The notes: a model not told the origin generated them from the sequence alone. A stretch of DNA of 64,000 bases from Uruburuella testudinis (GCF_022870865.1 NZ_CP091508.1:1922001-1986000), one strand, 5' to 3'. Counted from the stretch's first letter, positions 8,900 through 17,536 are shown. Numbers and translations are program-made.

Positions 8900-8949
8900 G
8901 ATTAGGCAAACTTTTCCATCAGACAACCTTTGCCTAATCGGCTGAATCA
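8900..8949. promoter_or_regulatory. Perfect 11-bp inverted repeat upstream of the regulator
   Basis: GATTAGGCAAA at 8900-8910 and TTTGCCTAATC at 8939-8949 are exact complements, 28 bp apart and 30 to 80 bp upstream of the AraC-type gene. The half-site differs from AATCAGGCAAA of the other boxes at two positions. Probable autoregulatory operator. Confidence 0.55.
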
Positions 8950-9130
8950 TCAAGCTGCAAGCAAACTAAAAGTGAAGCCGCCTACATTTTTTCAGATAGA
9001 TATCAAACAGGTATGATTGAAAACACCTTACCCTTTGATAATAAGCATCACCCATCAAGCTTGCCTAAAATTTCAGATGATTCTACGCTGCCTTTGCAAG
9101 CGCACCAAGCAAAAAAACATTTTTTCAGAC

Positions 9131-9164
9131 AATCAGGCAAAAATTGGCGAGAAATAGGCTAATG
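9131..9164. promoter_or_regulatory. Candidate AraC-type operator, box 3
   Basis: AATCAGGCAAAAA, then CGAGAAA, ending in TAATG, with the same 34-bp length as box 1. A -10-like TACACT follows before the cupin gene. The remainder of the 8870-9265 gap shows single DUS-like fragments only. Confidence 0.6.
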
Positions 9165-9265
9165 GCCGTCTGAATAACCGAGATACACTTTAAGCAACAA
9201 CAGATTCAAATAAAATTATTCACACTATCTTCCAACCCGCCGTTTAACTTTCAAAGGATACCGCC

Positions 9266-9745
9266 ATGAAACCTTATGCTTTGCTGATTGCCCTCGCCGC
9301 ATCCGCCCCGACTGTGTTGTCAGCCGCCGCAACGGAGCCGGTGCAAACCGTTACCCGCGCTGCCGCACAGCAATCCTTCGCCGGCCCCGAGCAATATTTC
9401 ACCGGCAATGTGCGTGTGGATATGCTGTTTGACCCGAATGAACACAATCACGAATCCGGCGCTTATGTTACCTTTCAGCCCGGCGCACGTTCGGCCTGGC
9501 ATACCCACCCGAAAGGGCAGCGGTTGGTTGTGACCGCCGGAAGCGGCTATACTCAGGAATGGGGAAAACCGAAGCAGGCCATCGGCCCCGGCGATGTGGT
9601 TTGGTGCCCGCCCGGCGTGAAACATTGGCATGGCGCCGCACCCGGCAGCAGCATGACCCACCTCGCCCTCACCGCCAGCGATGAACACGGTAAAAACGTT
9701 GAGTGGCTGGAAAAAGTGAGCGATGCCCAATATCACAGCCATTAA
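9266..9745 (+). CDS. Exported cupin-domain protein
   Basis: A 159-residue protein with a Sec signal peptide (hydrophobic LLIALAASAPTVLSAA) followed by a single cupin barrel. The metal-binding motif 1 is seen as PGARSAWHTHPKGQ and motif 2 as PGDVVWCPPGVKHWHGA. Similar small cupins are often found next to carboxymuconolactone-decarboxylase-like proteins, as here; their reaction is not known. AAAGGA precedes the start. It is the first gene of a probable three-gene operon with a second cupin (9829) and the lipoprotein at 10277, led by operator box 3. Confidence 0.8.
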   Translation: MKPYALLIALAASAPTVLSAAATEPVQTVTRAAAQQSFAGPEQYFTGNVRVDMLFDPNEHNHESGAYVTFQPGARSAWHTHPKGQRLVVTAGSGYTQEWGKPKQAIGPGDVVWCPPGVKHWHGAAPGSSMTHLALTASDEHGKNVEWLEKVSDAQYHSH

Positions 9746-9828
9746 AAGTGAAACAAACCCAGCAATAGGCTCGGCGGGCAGATAAACCTGTCGATACCGT
9801 TACCGGATGCCACAATCAGGAGATTGAA

Positions 9829-10239
9829 ATGAACAGCCACCCTTTTGCGCAAATGTTTGCCCTTGGCGAAAAAAACGATGCCTACGCCCAATATTTCACC
9901 GGTCAGAGCTATCTTGCCAATCTTGCCGACGGTGATGCACCCGCCCACAACGTTACCTTCGAGCCGGGCTGCCGCAACCATTGGCATATCCATCACGGCC
10001 AGCGCCAACTGCTGATCTGCACCGCCGGGCGCGGCTGGTATCAAGAAGCGGGCAAGCCCGCGCAAGCCATGGTTCCCGGCGTGGTCATCGATATTCCCGC
10101 CGATGTCAAACATTGGCACGGCGCGGCAAAAGACAGCTGGTTTTCCCACATCGCCATCATGGTGCCGCAAGCCGGCGCCCACACCGAATGGTGCGCAGCG
10201 GTTACCGAGGAAGAATATGCCGCTGTTGAACATGCTTGA
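9829..10239 (+). CDS. Cupin-domain protein, cytoplasmic
   Basis: A 136-residue cupin without a signal peptide. The motif HWHIHHGQRQ supplies metal ligands, and VVIDIPADVKHWHGAA forms the second motif. It is paralogous to the exported cupin 83 bp upstream, so the cell has one copy on each side of the membrane. The start has GGAG about 8 bp upstream. Role unknown; position suggests a part in handling the same small molecules as the neighbouring reductases. Confidence 0.8.
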   Translation: MNSHPFAQMFALGEKNDAYAQYFTGQSYLANLADGDAPAHNVTFEPGCRNHWHIHHGQRQLLICTAGRGWYQEAGKPAQAMVPGVVIDIPADVKHWHGAAKDSWFSHIAIMVPQAGAHTEWCAAVTEEEYAAVEHA

Positions 10240-10276
10240 TGACACCCGTTTGATCACGCCCAAGAAAGGAAAGCCG

Positions 10277-10954
10277 ATGCCCCTCACCAAACCGCTCATC
10301 ACACTTGCCTGCCTGTTTGCACTTACCGCGTGCGCACAAACGGCCGCTGCGCCCGCGATTCAGGCAACAGAAATCAGTAGCCGTAGCACAGGAGCCACCA
10401 TGTTGACCACCCGCCAACAAGACCTCGCCCTCATCGGCAAATACACTGCCCGGGGCGACCAAACCGCACTTGCCGCCGCGCTCAATCAGGCGCTGGATAA
10501 CGGCCTGAGCGTCAACGAAGCCAAAGATGCGTTAGTGCAGCTGTATGCTTATTGCGGCTTTCCCCGCAGCCTCAATGCGCTGACCACCCTGATGAACGTC
10601 ACAAACAGCCGCAAGGCGCAAGGTATTGCCACCCGCGAAGGCCGCACCGCCACGCCCTTGCCTGCCGATACCGATATCTTGCACAAAGGCACGCAAACCC
10701 AAACCGAGCTGGTCGGCCAGCCCGTGAGCGGTGCGCTGTTCGACTTCGCCCCCGATGCCGACCGCTACCTGAAAACCCATCTTTTCGGCGACATCTTCGC
10801 CAGCGACCTGCTCAACTGGCAGGAGCGCGAAATCATCACCATCGCCGCACTGGCGAATATCAACGGCGTGGAATCTCAATTAAACGCCCACAAAGCCATC
10901 GGCAAACACAACGGCCTCACAGACGAACAACTGCAAGCCATTGAAGCGCTGTAA
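10277..10954 (+). CDS. Carboxymuconolactone-decarboxylase-like lipoprotein
   Basis: A 225-residue protein. The chosen start has AAAGGA at 10266 and gives a lipoprotein signal, LACLFALTAC, with the lipid-attachment cysteine at residue 16. A longer frame from 10103 overlaps the cupin gene and lacks this signal. The body shows two CMD-type helical repeats (VQLYAYCGFPRSLNALTTL and EREIITIAALANINGVESQLNAHKAI). There is no CxxC pair, so AhpD-type peroxidase activity is not expected. CMD family members act as decarboxylases or thiol peroxidases; a lipid-anchored one is uncommon. Last gene of the cupin operon, followed by a strong terminator. Confidence 0.8.
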   Translation: MPLTKPLITLACLFALTACAQTAAAPAIQATEISSRSTGATMLTTRQQDLALIGKYTARGDQTALAAALNQALDNGLSVNEAKDALVQLYAYCGFPRSLNALTTLMNVTNSRKAQGIATREGRTATPLPADTDILHKGTQTQTELVGQPVSGALFDFAPDADRYLKTHLFGDIFASDLLNWQEREIITIAALANINGVESQLNAHKAIGKHNGLTDEQLQAIEAL

Positions 10955-10975
10955 CCGGCGCTGCTGCCGATATCC

Positions 10976-11032
10976 GAAAGCCTGTTTGATGCCCATTTAT
11001 GTCTAACCGGGTATCAAACAGGCTTTTTTATC
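10976..11032 (+). terminator. Terminator of the cupin-CMD operon
   Basis: AAAGCCTGTTTGATGCCC and GGGTATCAAACAGGCTTT pair across a short loop and are followed by six T residues. It is one of the few terminators here that does not use an uptake sequence. Confidence 0.85.
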
Positions 11033-11185
11033 GGGCGGATTATTGCCTTTATGGAAAATATCTTTACAACAAAAGCAGCCTACACTTCATCCAGCAAGCC
11101 GTTTAAACTGCATCTTGTCGAAACGGATACCCCCTTTGCACTCCGTTTCAGTTTTAATTTTATCTTCCACACTCAGGAGCAAAAA

Positions 11186-11485
11186 ATGAACAACCCTGCT
11201 TTATTTGTCGCCGAATTTGAAATTTCCGATGCCGAAGGCATGACCCCCTACCTCACCCAAATCGGCGCAACACTTGAGCCGTTCGGCGGCCGTTTGGTTT
11301 CCCTCGACCACAATGTGGTATCGTTGGAAGGCGACACCGTTAAAGGCGGCATGGCCGTGATTGCATTCGACGATATGGAAAAAGCACAAGCCTGGTACCA
11401 CTCGGCCGCTTACCAAGCCATTATCCCCATCCGCCAAAAAGCCGCGCGCACCCGTGCCTATATTATCGACGGCTTGGCGCAGTAA
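11186..11485 (+). CDS. DUF1330-type small protein
   Basis: A 99-residue protein of the ferredoxin-like dimeric alpha/beta barrel (DUF1330) family: ALFVAEFEISDAEGMTPYLTQ at the start, FDDMEKAQAWYHSAAYQAI in the middle and RAYIIDGL at the end. AGGAGC precedes the ATG at 11186, and the sequence similarity begins at this start rather than at the upstream ATG at 11051. Function unknown; such proteins accompany oxidoreductase clusters in many Proteobacteria. Confidence 0.8.
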   Translation: MNNPALFVAEFEISDAEGMTPYLTQIGATLEPFGGRLVSLDHNVVSLEGDTVKGGMAVIAFDDMEKAQAWYHSAAYQAIIPIRQKAARTRAYIIDGLAQ

Positions 11486-11500
11486 TCGGCCAACAACTTC

Positions 11501-11545
11501 AGGCCGTCTGAACACCGCAGGCACAACTTGTTTTTCAGACGGCCT
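11501..11545. terminator. DUS-pair terminator after the DUF1330 gene
   Basis: AGGCCGTCTGAA and TTCAGACGGCCT are separated by about 20 bases. Confidence 0.6.
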
Positions 11546-11578
11546 CATCTATCCCTATCCACACACAGGAGCCCTATT

Positions 11579-12268
11579 ATGAACACGCCAAACAAACCCG
11601 TATTATTCGTTGTCACCAGCCAAGAGGTAAAAGGCGACACCGGCATTCCCACCGGCTTCAACCTGGCCGAAGTTACCCACCCGCTGGAAAAACTGCAACA
11701 AGCCGGCATTGAAGTAGAATTTGCCTCCATCAAAGGCGGCGCCGCACCGCTGGACGGTTTGGAAGACATGAACGACCCGGTCAACAAACATTACTGGGCC
11801 GATGAAAATTTCCGCCATGCCATCGCCCACACCTTGCGCATCGACGATATCGACCCCGGCCGCTACGCCGCGATTTTCTTTGCCGGCGGCCACGGCACCA
11901 TGTGGGATTTTCCCGACAATGCCGCTGCGCAAAAAGCCATCCGCGAAATCTATGAAGCCGGCGGCATCGTTTCCGCCGTATGCCACGGCCCTGCAGCGCT
12001 GGTAAACGCACGCCTTTCAGACGGCAGCCTGCTGGTCGCCGGTAAAAACGTGGCCGCGTTTACCGATGCGGAAGAGGAAGAAGTGCAATCCACCGATGTG
12101 GTGCCGTTTTTGCTCGCCTCTACCCTGAACGAACGCGGCGCACATCATCAGGATTCGCCGAACTGGTCCGACAAAGTGGTAGCAGACGGCCGCCTGATTA
12201 CCGGCCAAAACCCGCAATCCGCCGCCAGCTTGGGCGAAGTGCTGCGGGATGCGTTAAACGGCCGATAA
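11579..12268 (+). CDS. DJ-1/PfpI family protein, Hsp31/glyoxalase III-like
   Basis: A 229-residue class I glutamine-amidotransferase-fold protein. The nucleophile elbow is AVCHGPAAL with C135 and H136. An early acidic motif (PTGFNLAEVTHP, E31) and GGHGTMWDFPD complete the signature of the Hsp31/HchA-like glyoxalase III group. Members convert methylglyoxal to lactate without glutathione or act as chaperone/deglycase. AGGAG precedes the ATG at 11579. The presence of aldehyde reductases and a YqhC-like regulator nearby supports a role against reactive carbonyls. Confidence 0.83.
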   Translation: MNTPNKPVLFVVTSQEVKGDTGIPTGFNLAEVTHPLEKLQQAGIEVEFASIKGGAAPLDGLEDMNDPVNKHYWADENFRHAIAHTLRIDDIDPGRYAAIFFAGGHGTMWDFPDNAAAQKAIREIYEAGGIVSAVCHGPAALVNARLSDGSLLVAGKNVAAFTDAEEEEVQSTDVVPFLLASTLNERGAHHQDSPNWSDKVVADGRLITGQNPQSAASLGEVLRDALNGR

Positions 12269-12281
12269 ACAGCAAAACCTC

Positions 12282-12336
12282 AGGCCGTCTGAACACTGCC
12301 GGTTATGTTTCAGACGGCCTGGGTTTCAGACGGCCT
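12282..12336. terminator. Triple-DUS terminator region
   Basis: One forward AG-DUS is followed by two complementary copies in a row, so either can pair with the first. Confidence 0.6.
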
Positions 12337-12481
12337 ATTTTCTCTTCACAAAACGTTAGCTGCCGATAAAGCCGCCGCAAACCCGCCTACCTGTATTTTT
12401 AAGCATACCATTTGCACAAACTTCAACCCGCCGGCTTGCTTTTGTGAATAGAATTTATCCTCCGCCACACCACTGCCCGTT

Positions 12482-13654
12482 ATGAACCGCCGCCGTTTTT
12501 TAAAAGCCGCCGCCGCATGGATATTGACTGCCGCCGTGCCGGCCGCACACAGCGCAACACACCGTTCCGAATCACACCGCCGACCCGTTTTAACGCCCGC
12601 CGGCAAGGAAACCCTTATGAAAATCATCTGTATCGAAGAACACCTGAACACCCCCGCACTGGCCGCCGCCACCCTGCCCGCCATGCAGGCCGAAGCCGCA
12701 CCGATGTTCGGCTGGGGCAGCCGTATCGACGACGGCACCGTGCCGCTGCAAAAAGGCCGCGCCGGCATCGCCTCGCCCAAACTGATTCCCGGCATGACCA
12801 TCGATGTCGGCGCCGGACGGCTGGCGCAAATGGATGAACACGGTATCGACATGCAAATCTTGTCATATGGCGGCGCACCGCAGCTGGCCGCCGCATCTCA
12901 AGCCGCCGGGCTGATGCGCACCGCCAACCAACATCTGGCCGATGCCGTCAGCCGCCACCCCGACCGTTTTGCCGGGCTGGCCACCCTGCCCTGGCAAACA
13001 CCCGAAGCCGTGGCCGGCGAGCTGGAGCACGCGGTTACCCAATTGGGCTTGCGCGGCGCCCTGATTAACGGCAGGCCGTCTGAAAACTTTCTCGACCACC
13101 CGCGTTACGATGAAGCGCTGGCCGCTTTCGCCGAATTGGGCGTGCCGCTGTATGTGCACCCCGGCCTGACCGCTGCGCCCGTTCAGCAAGCCTATTACGC
13201 CGGCTTCGATGCCGAAATCGATGCCCGCCTGGGTTATTTTGCCTGGGGCTGGCATCATGAAGCCGGCGTGCAAGTGGTGCGCATGATGGTCGGCGGCGTA
13301 TTCGACCGCCACCCCAAGCTGCAAATCATTTCCGGCCATTGGGGCGAAATGGTGCCGTTTTACCTCTCCCGCCTCGATGTGGCGCTGCCGCCCGAAGTAA
13401 CCGGCCTGAGCCGCAGCCTCTCGCAAACCTACCGCGAACACGTTTACGTTACCCCCAGCGGCATGCTGGAGCCGGCCATGCTGGCATTTGTGCGCGACAC
13501 CGTTGGTGCCGAGCGGCTGATTTTCTCAATGGACTACCCCTACCAAACACTGGAAAACGGCCGCAGCTTTGTCGAACAAGCCGATTTGAATGAGACACAG
13601 CGGCAGGCATTCGCCCACGGCAATGCCGAAAAACTGTTCGCTCTGGGGGACTAG
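12482..13654 (+). CDS. Tat-exported amidohydrolase (gamma-resorcylate decarboxylase-like)
   Basis: A 390-residue protein with a twin-arginine signal, MNRRRFLKAAAAWILTAAVP. The TIM-barrel (amidohydrolase 2 family) starts at IICIEEHLNTPAL, close to the EEHF motif of the gamma-resorcylate/ACMSD-type decarboxylases. It continues with LYVHPGL, GHWGEMVPFY and SMDYPYQ, which hold the expected His and Asp metal/acid ligands. Known relatives are metal-dependent non-oxidative decarboxylases or hydrolases of aromatic acids. An internal ATG at 12617 would give a cytoplasmic form. The TAG stop codon is the first bases of a MITE copy, so the C-terminus was probably reset by insertion. Confidence 0.8.
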   Translation: MNRRRFLKAAAAWILTAAVPAAHSATHRSESHRRPVLTPAGKETLMKIICIEEHLNTPALAAATLPAMQAEAAPMFGWGSRIDDGTVPLQKGRAGIASPKLIPGMTIDVGAGRLAQMDEHGIDMQILSYGGAPQLAAASQAAGLMRTANQHLADAVSRHPDRFAGLATLPWQTPEAVAGELEHAVTQLGLRGALINGRPSENFLDHPRYDEALAAFAELGVPLYVHPGLTAAPVQQAYYAGFDAEIDARLGYFAWGWHHEAGVQVVRMMVGGVFDRHPKLQIISGHWGEMVPFYLSRLDVALPPEVTGLSRSLSQTYREHVYVTPSGMLEPAMLAFVRDTVGAERLIFSMDYPYQTLENGRSFVEQADLNETQRQAFAHGNAEKLFALGD

Positions 13655-13816
13655 GGTGTCCTGACCATTCAGAATGATTCAGATTTTTTGCAATATAAAG
13701 TGCAGATGCCGGGCAAAAAACGCAGCAAGATTGGACATCTTGCGAGGCTTTTTAACGCAGCAGATGTGCTTTTAGCGCAAAAAAGATGATGATATATGGC
13801 ACATCAGGACACCCTA
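13652..13816. mobile_element. MITE-like palindromic repeat, copy 2
   Basis: Begins TAGGGTGTCCTGACCATTC and ends TCAGGACACCCTA. A further end fragment (CTAGGGTGTCCTAA) follows at once. It carries the type B arms (CATTCAGAATGATTCAG and AAAGATGATGATATATG). Its first three bases are the stop codon of the amidohydrolase gene. Confidence 0.85.
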
Positions 13817-13836
13817 GGGTGTCCTAACGCACACTC

Positions 13837-13890
13837 AGGCCGTCTGAAAATATGGTAAAATCTCACTTTACCGATTATTTCAGACGGCCT
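13837..13890. terminator. Spaced DUS pair before mnmA
   Basis: A forward and a complementary uptake sequence flank an AT-rich 30-bp loop; a weak terminator or simply two uptake sites. Confidence 0.4.
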
Positions 13891-13928
13891 CTGCTTTAAA
13901 TTGCAGCGGCTTTCCCCATATTTGCACC

Positions 13929-15032
13929 ATGCACACTCAAAACAACCCTCAAAACATCATCGTCGGCCTCTCCGGCGGTGTCGATTCTTCCGTAACCGCC
14001 TATCTGCTCCAACAAGCCGGACATCAGGTACGCGGCGTGTTTATGCAAAACTGGGAAGACGACAACAACGACGAATATTGCAGTATCAAAGAAGATTCAC
14101 TCGATGCGATGGCGGTGGCCGACATCATCGATATCGACATCGACATTGTGAATTTCGCCGCCCAATACAAAGACAACGTTTTTGCCTATTTTTTGCAGGA
14201 ATATCAAGCCGGGCGCACACCCAATCCCGATGTGCTCTGCAATGCCGAAATCAAGTTCAAATGCTTTCTCGATTATGCGGTTGAGCAAGGCGCCGATGTA
14301 ATCGCCACCGGCCACTATGCGCGCAAAGAAATCCGCAACGGCATCCATTATCTGCTCAAAGGCCTCGACCCCAACAAAGACCAAAGCTATTTCCTCTACC
14401 GCTTGCAGCCCTTCCAACTCGAACGCGCGATTTTTCCGCTCGGCGATTTGGAAAAACCCGAAGTGCGCCGTTTGGCCGCCGAAGCTCAATTGCCCACCGC
14501 CGCCAAAAAAGACAGCACCGGCATCTGCTTTATCGGCGAGCGCCCGTTTCGCGAATTCCTGCAAAAATACCTGCCCACCAACAACGGCAACATGGTAACG
14601 CCCGAAGGCAAAATCGTGGGCGAACACGTCGGCCTGATGTTCTACACCCTCGGCCAGCGCAAAGGCCTGGGCATCGGCGGCGCAGGCGAGCCGTGGTTTG
14701 TGGCCGGTAAAGATTTGGCCAAAAACGAATTAACGGTAGTGCAGGGGCACGATCATCCGCTGCTCTTTACCGACACATTAATCATGAACGACTTGAGCTT
14801 CACCCTGCCCGAGCGCCCCGCCGAAGGCCGCTACAGCTGCAAAACCCGCTACCGCATGGCCGATGCCGCCTGCTCGCTGAAATACCTCGATGAAAACACC
14901 ATCGAGCTGACGTTTGACGAACCGCAATGGGCGGTAACGCCGGGCCAATCCGCCGTATTGTATGACGGCGAAATCTGCTTGGGCGGCGGCATCATCATGA
15001 GCACCGACAAACCGGTGATTATCACCGGATAA
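13929..15032 (+). CDS. mnmA: tRNA-specific 2-thiouridylase MnmA
   Basis: A 367-residue cytoplasmic enzyme that, with ATP and a persulfide sulfur carrier, makes s2U34 in tRNA for Lys, Glu and Gln. The PP-loop SGGVDSS lies at 15-21. The catalytic cysteines are in [12 protein letters not shown] and [10 protein letters not shown], and the tRNA-binding DQSYFL is present. Length is normal. Its sulfur donor chain starts with IscS, encoded 8.5 kb downstream. There is no clear Shine-Dalgarno sequence before the ATG. A DUS-pair terminator separates it from fadD. Confidence 0.96.
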   Translation: MHTQNNPQNIIVGLSGGVDSSVTAYLLQQAGHQVRGVFMQNWEDDNNDEYCSIKEDSLDAMAVADIIDIDIDIVNFAAQYKDNVFAYFLQEYQAGRTPNPDVLCNAEIKFKCFLDYAVEQGADVIATGHYARKEIRNGIHYLLKGLDPNKDQSYFLYRLQPFQLERAIFPLGDLEKPEVRRLAAEAQLPTAAKKDSTGICFIGERPFREFLQKYLPTNNGNMVTPEGKIVGEHVGLMFYTLGQRKGLGIGGAGEPWFVAGKDLAKNELTVVQGHDHPLLFTDTLIMNDLSFTLPERPAEGRYSCKTRYRMADAACSLKYLDENTIELTFDEPQWAVTPGQSAVLYDGEICLGGGIIMSTDKPVIITG

Positions 15033-15036
15033 CACC

Positions 15037-15066
15037 AGGCCGTCTGAAACCCTTTCAGACGGCCTT
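15037..15066. terminator. mnmA terminator (tight DUS pair)
   Basis: AGGCCGTCTGAAA and TTTCAGACGGCCT are separated by three bases, then TTTATT. Confidence 0.8.
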
Positions 15067-15095
15067 TATTGACTGATACAAAAGGGAAATCAGAT

Positions 15096-16766
15096 ATGGA
15101 GAAAGTCTGGCTGCAAAGCTACGAACAAGGCGTGCCCGCCGAAATCGACCTCACCCGCTACCACTCGATTATCGATGTATTCGAACAAAGCGTGCAAAAA
15201 TTCGGCAGCAACCCCGCATTTCAAAATATGGGCAAAACCCTCAGCTATGCCGAAACCGACAAACTGGTGGCTGATTTTGCCTCTTTTCTGCAAAACACAC
15301 TCAAGCTGCCGCAAGGCGAGCGCGTGGCCATCATGATGCCCAATGTGTTGCAATACCCCATCGCCCTGTTTGGCGCCCTCAAAGCTGGCATGATGGTGGT
15401 CAACACCAACCCGCTCTACACCCCGCGCGAATTAGAGCATCAACTGAACGACAGCGGCGCCACCACCATCGTCGTGCTGGAAAACTTCGCCAACACACTG
15501 GAGCTGGTGCTGCCGCGCACACAAATCAAACACGTGATTATCGCCAACATCGGCGAAATGTTCGGCACCCTCAAAGGCGGGCTGATGAATTTCGTTATCC
15601 GCAAAATCAAAAAAATGGTGCCCGAATACCGCATTCCCAATGCCATCGCCTTTCAGACGGCCTTAAAACAAGGCGCGGCACAAAGCTTCCGGCCGGTTGC
15701 CCTCAACCGCGACACCCCCGCCTTTTTACAATACACCGGCGGCACCACCGGCGTGGCAAAAGGCGCCATACTCAGCCACGGCAACATCTGCGCCAATATG
15801 CTGCAAGGCGCGGCATGGATTAAAAACCAACTGCGCGAAGGCAAAGAAACCGTGATTGCCGCGCTGCCGCTGTATCACATTTTCGCGCTGACGGTTAATC
15901 TGATGATTTTCACCCAAGCCGGCGCCAAAATCCTGCTGATTACCAACCCGCGCGACATGAAAAGCTTTATCGGCGACATGACCAAAAACAAAATCAGCGT
16001 GTTTATCGGCGTCAACACTTTATTTAACGGCATGGTCAACCGCCCCGAATTTGCCGGGCTGGATTTCTCCGGCCTCAAGCTTACCCTCGGCGGCGGCATG
16101 GCCACCCAAAAAGCCGTGGCCGAAAAATGGAAAAGCATCACCGGCACCCCGATTGTAGAAGCCTACGGCCTCACCGAAGCCAGCCCCGGCGTCAGCTGCA
16201 ACCCCCTGAATATCCCCGCCTACACCGGCAGCATCGGCCTGCCCGTGCCCTCTACCGACATCGAATTGCGCGATGAAAACGGCAACCCGGCCGCACAAGG
16301 GCAACCCGGCGAAATGTGGGTAAAAGGCCCGCAAGTGATGCAGGGCTACTGGCAGCGCCCCGAAGAAACCGCCAAAGCCATTGATGCGCGCGGTTTTCTC
16401 GAAACCGGCGATATTGCCGTAATGGATGAAAAAGGCTGGTTCAAACTGGTTGACCGCAAAAAAGATTTGATTGTGGTGTCGGGCTTCAACGTTTACCCCA
16501 ACGAAATCGAAGAAGTAGTGGCACATCACGACAAAGTGCTCGAAGTGGCCTGCATCGGCGTGCCCAACGAAAAAACCGGTGAAGCGCTGAAACTGTTTGT
16601 GGTCAAAAAAGATGCCTCCCTCACCCAAGAAGAATTAACCGCCTTTTGCCGCAGCGAGCTAACGGCTTACAAAGTGCCGAAAAACATCGAATTCCGCGAC
16701 GAGCTGCCCAAATCAAACGTCGGCAAAATCCTACGCCGCGAATTGCGCGACAGCGAACAGAGCTGA
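15096..16766 (+). CDS. fadD: Long-chain acyl-CoA synthetase FadD
   Basis: A 556-residue AMP-forming ligase that activates fatty acids to acyl-CoA at the inner membrane. The P-loop is YTGGTTGVAKGA, the adenylate motif EAYGLTEASP, the hinge LVDRKKDLIVVSGFNVYP, and the C-terminal lysine is in GKILRREL. The start at 15096 (AAGGGAAATCAGAT upstream) gives the usual N-terminus MEKVWLQSY; an upstream in-frame codon at 15069 is less likely. An internal uptake sequence at 15652 is translated as FQTAL. No partner beta-oxidation gene is adjacent; a thiolase lies at 45882. Confidence 0.94.
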   Translation: MEKVWLQSYEQGVPAEIDLTRYHSIIDVFEQSVQKFGSNPAFQNMGKTLSYAETDKLVADFASFLQNTLKLPQGERVAIMMPNVLQYPIALFGALKAGMMVVNTNPLYTPRELEHQLNDSGATTIVVLENFANTLELVLPRTQIKHVIIANIGEMFGTLKGGLMNFVIRKIKKMVPEYRIPNAIAFQTALKQGAAQSFRPVALNRDTPAFLQYTGGTTGVAKGAILSHGNICANMLQGAAWIKNQLREGKETVIAALPLYHIFALTVNLMIFTQAGAKILLITNPRDMKSFIGDMTKNKISVFIGVNTLFNGMVNRPEFAGLDFSGLKLTLGGGMATQKAVAEKWKSITGTPIVEAYGLTEASPGVSCNPLNIPAYTGSIGLPVPSTDIELRDENGNPAAQGQPGEMWVKGPQVMQGYWQRPEETAKAIDARGFLETGDIAVMDEKGWFKLVDRKKDLIVVSGFNVYPNEIEEVVAHHDKVLEVACIGVPNEKTGEALKLFVVKKDASLTQEELTAFCRSELTAYKVPKNIEFRDELPKSNVGKILRRELRDSEQS

Positions 16767-17142
16767 TGGCCGCCACACCGATCACTTCCCACCAATCAAG
16801 GCCGTCTGAAAGATAAACTGCACTCCAAAGCGATGGTTAAATTCAAAATAAGTAGTTTACGATAGGAAACTGATCGAAAATGATTTATACGCACGGGCAG
16901 GCATTACGGCGCACAGTATTTTTATACAAATCAGATAATTACCCGACTGTCGGGTTAGCGGAATGAAGTTATCCGGCCGCATTCGGTTGAGGTTGCCGCA
17001 CTCTGTCCCCTCCCCCGTTCCAGCGGGAGAGGGTTAGGGTGGGGGTAAAGCAGTCAAGGACTCTTTATGCAAAAATAACCTGATGCTGTTGACCCGCTTC
17101 ATTCGCTTACTTTTGTGAACGGGTATTATTCTGCACACAAGC
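16767..17142. other. Intergenic region with repeat fragments
   Basis: No gene is evident. It holds a DUS at 16800, a short perfect hairpin ACCCGACTGTCGGGT at 16941-16955, a G/C-rich block (17006-17045, GGGAGAGGGTTAGGGTGGGGG) similar to the blocks in the tandem array at 52918, and one arm of the Correia-like element (CTTACTTTTGTGAACGGGTAT) near 17108. Confidence 0.6.
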
Positions 17143-17181
17143 AAGGCCGTCTGAAAGCATCTTCGTTCAGACGGCCTTTAT
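17143..17181. terminator. DUS-pair hairpin
   Basis: AAGGCCGTCTGAAAG and TTCAGACGGCCTT flank a short loop and end in TTTAT. Confidence 0.6.
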
Positions 17182-17335
17182 ACCCATTCACAAAAGTAAG
17201 CTAACAAGGCGGCGAGCCGAAGACAGTACAGCTAGTACGGGGCTAGTTGACTTGGCGCTTCAGCGCCTTAGCGAAACCAGTCCTCTTCGAGCTCAGGCAA
17301 GCCAACGCCGTTAGGTTATTTTTGTGAATGGGTAT
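17182..17335. mobile_element. Correia-like element with atypical terminal repeats (154 bp)
   Basis: The 25-bp ends ATACCCATTCACAAAAGTAAG... and its imperfect complement are unlike the classic TATAGTGGATTAA ends. The interior (AAGGCGGCGAGCCGAAGACAG, then TACGGG) is clearly related to the Correia repeat-enclosed element's interior as I remember it. Length fits a full-size Correia element. Miniature derivatives with the same ends are at 4399 and 28760. Confidence 0.75.
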
Positions 17336-17338
17336 TAC

Positions 17339-17470
17339 ACGCGCAGGGTTTTCGTGAGCAAAACCCACATGATACACGATGTGGGGCGAATGATTGAATC
17401 CGACATTTTTCAGACGGCTGCAATCATTTGAAATCACAAGAATATCAAACCATTTGCCGGATACAAGTAC
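17339..17470. repeat. Repeat pair member, homologous to 61895-62030
   Basis: On the complementary strand it reads GGTTTGATATTCTTGTGA, then GCCGTCTGAAAAATGTCGGAT and GTGTGGGTTTTGCTCA, closely matching the region at 61895-62030. It can be read as a peptide (FDILVISNDCSRLKNVGF...), but there is no start signal or domain. It may be a decayed gene piece or an uncharacterised neisserial repeat. Confidence 0.55.
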
Positions 17471-17536
17471 ATATTCTTGCTTGTTGGTATTTGGTATGAG
17501 TCTTACCGCCGACAGAACTGAATGATTTGCAGCCAC

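Noticed and set aside
10103..10276. Longer form of the CMD-like protein
   Set aside because: It overlaps the second cupin gene out of frame and removes the lipoprotein signal.
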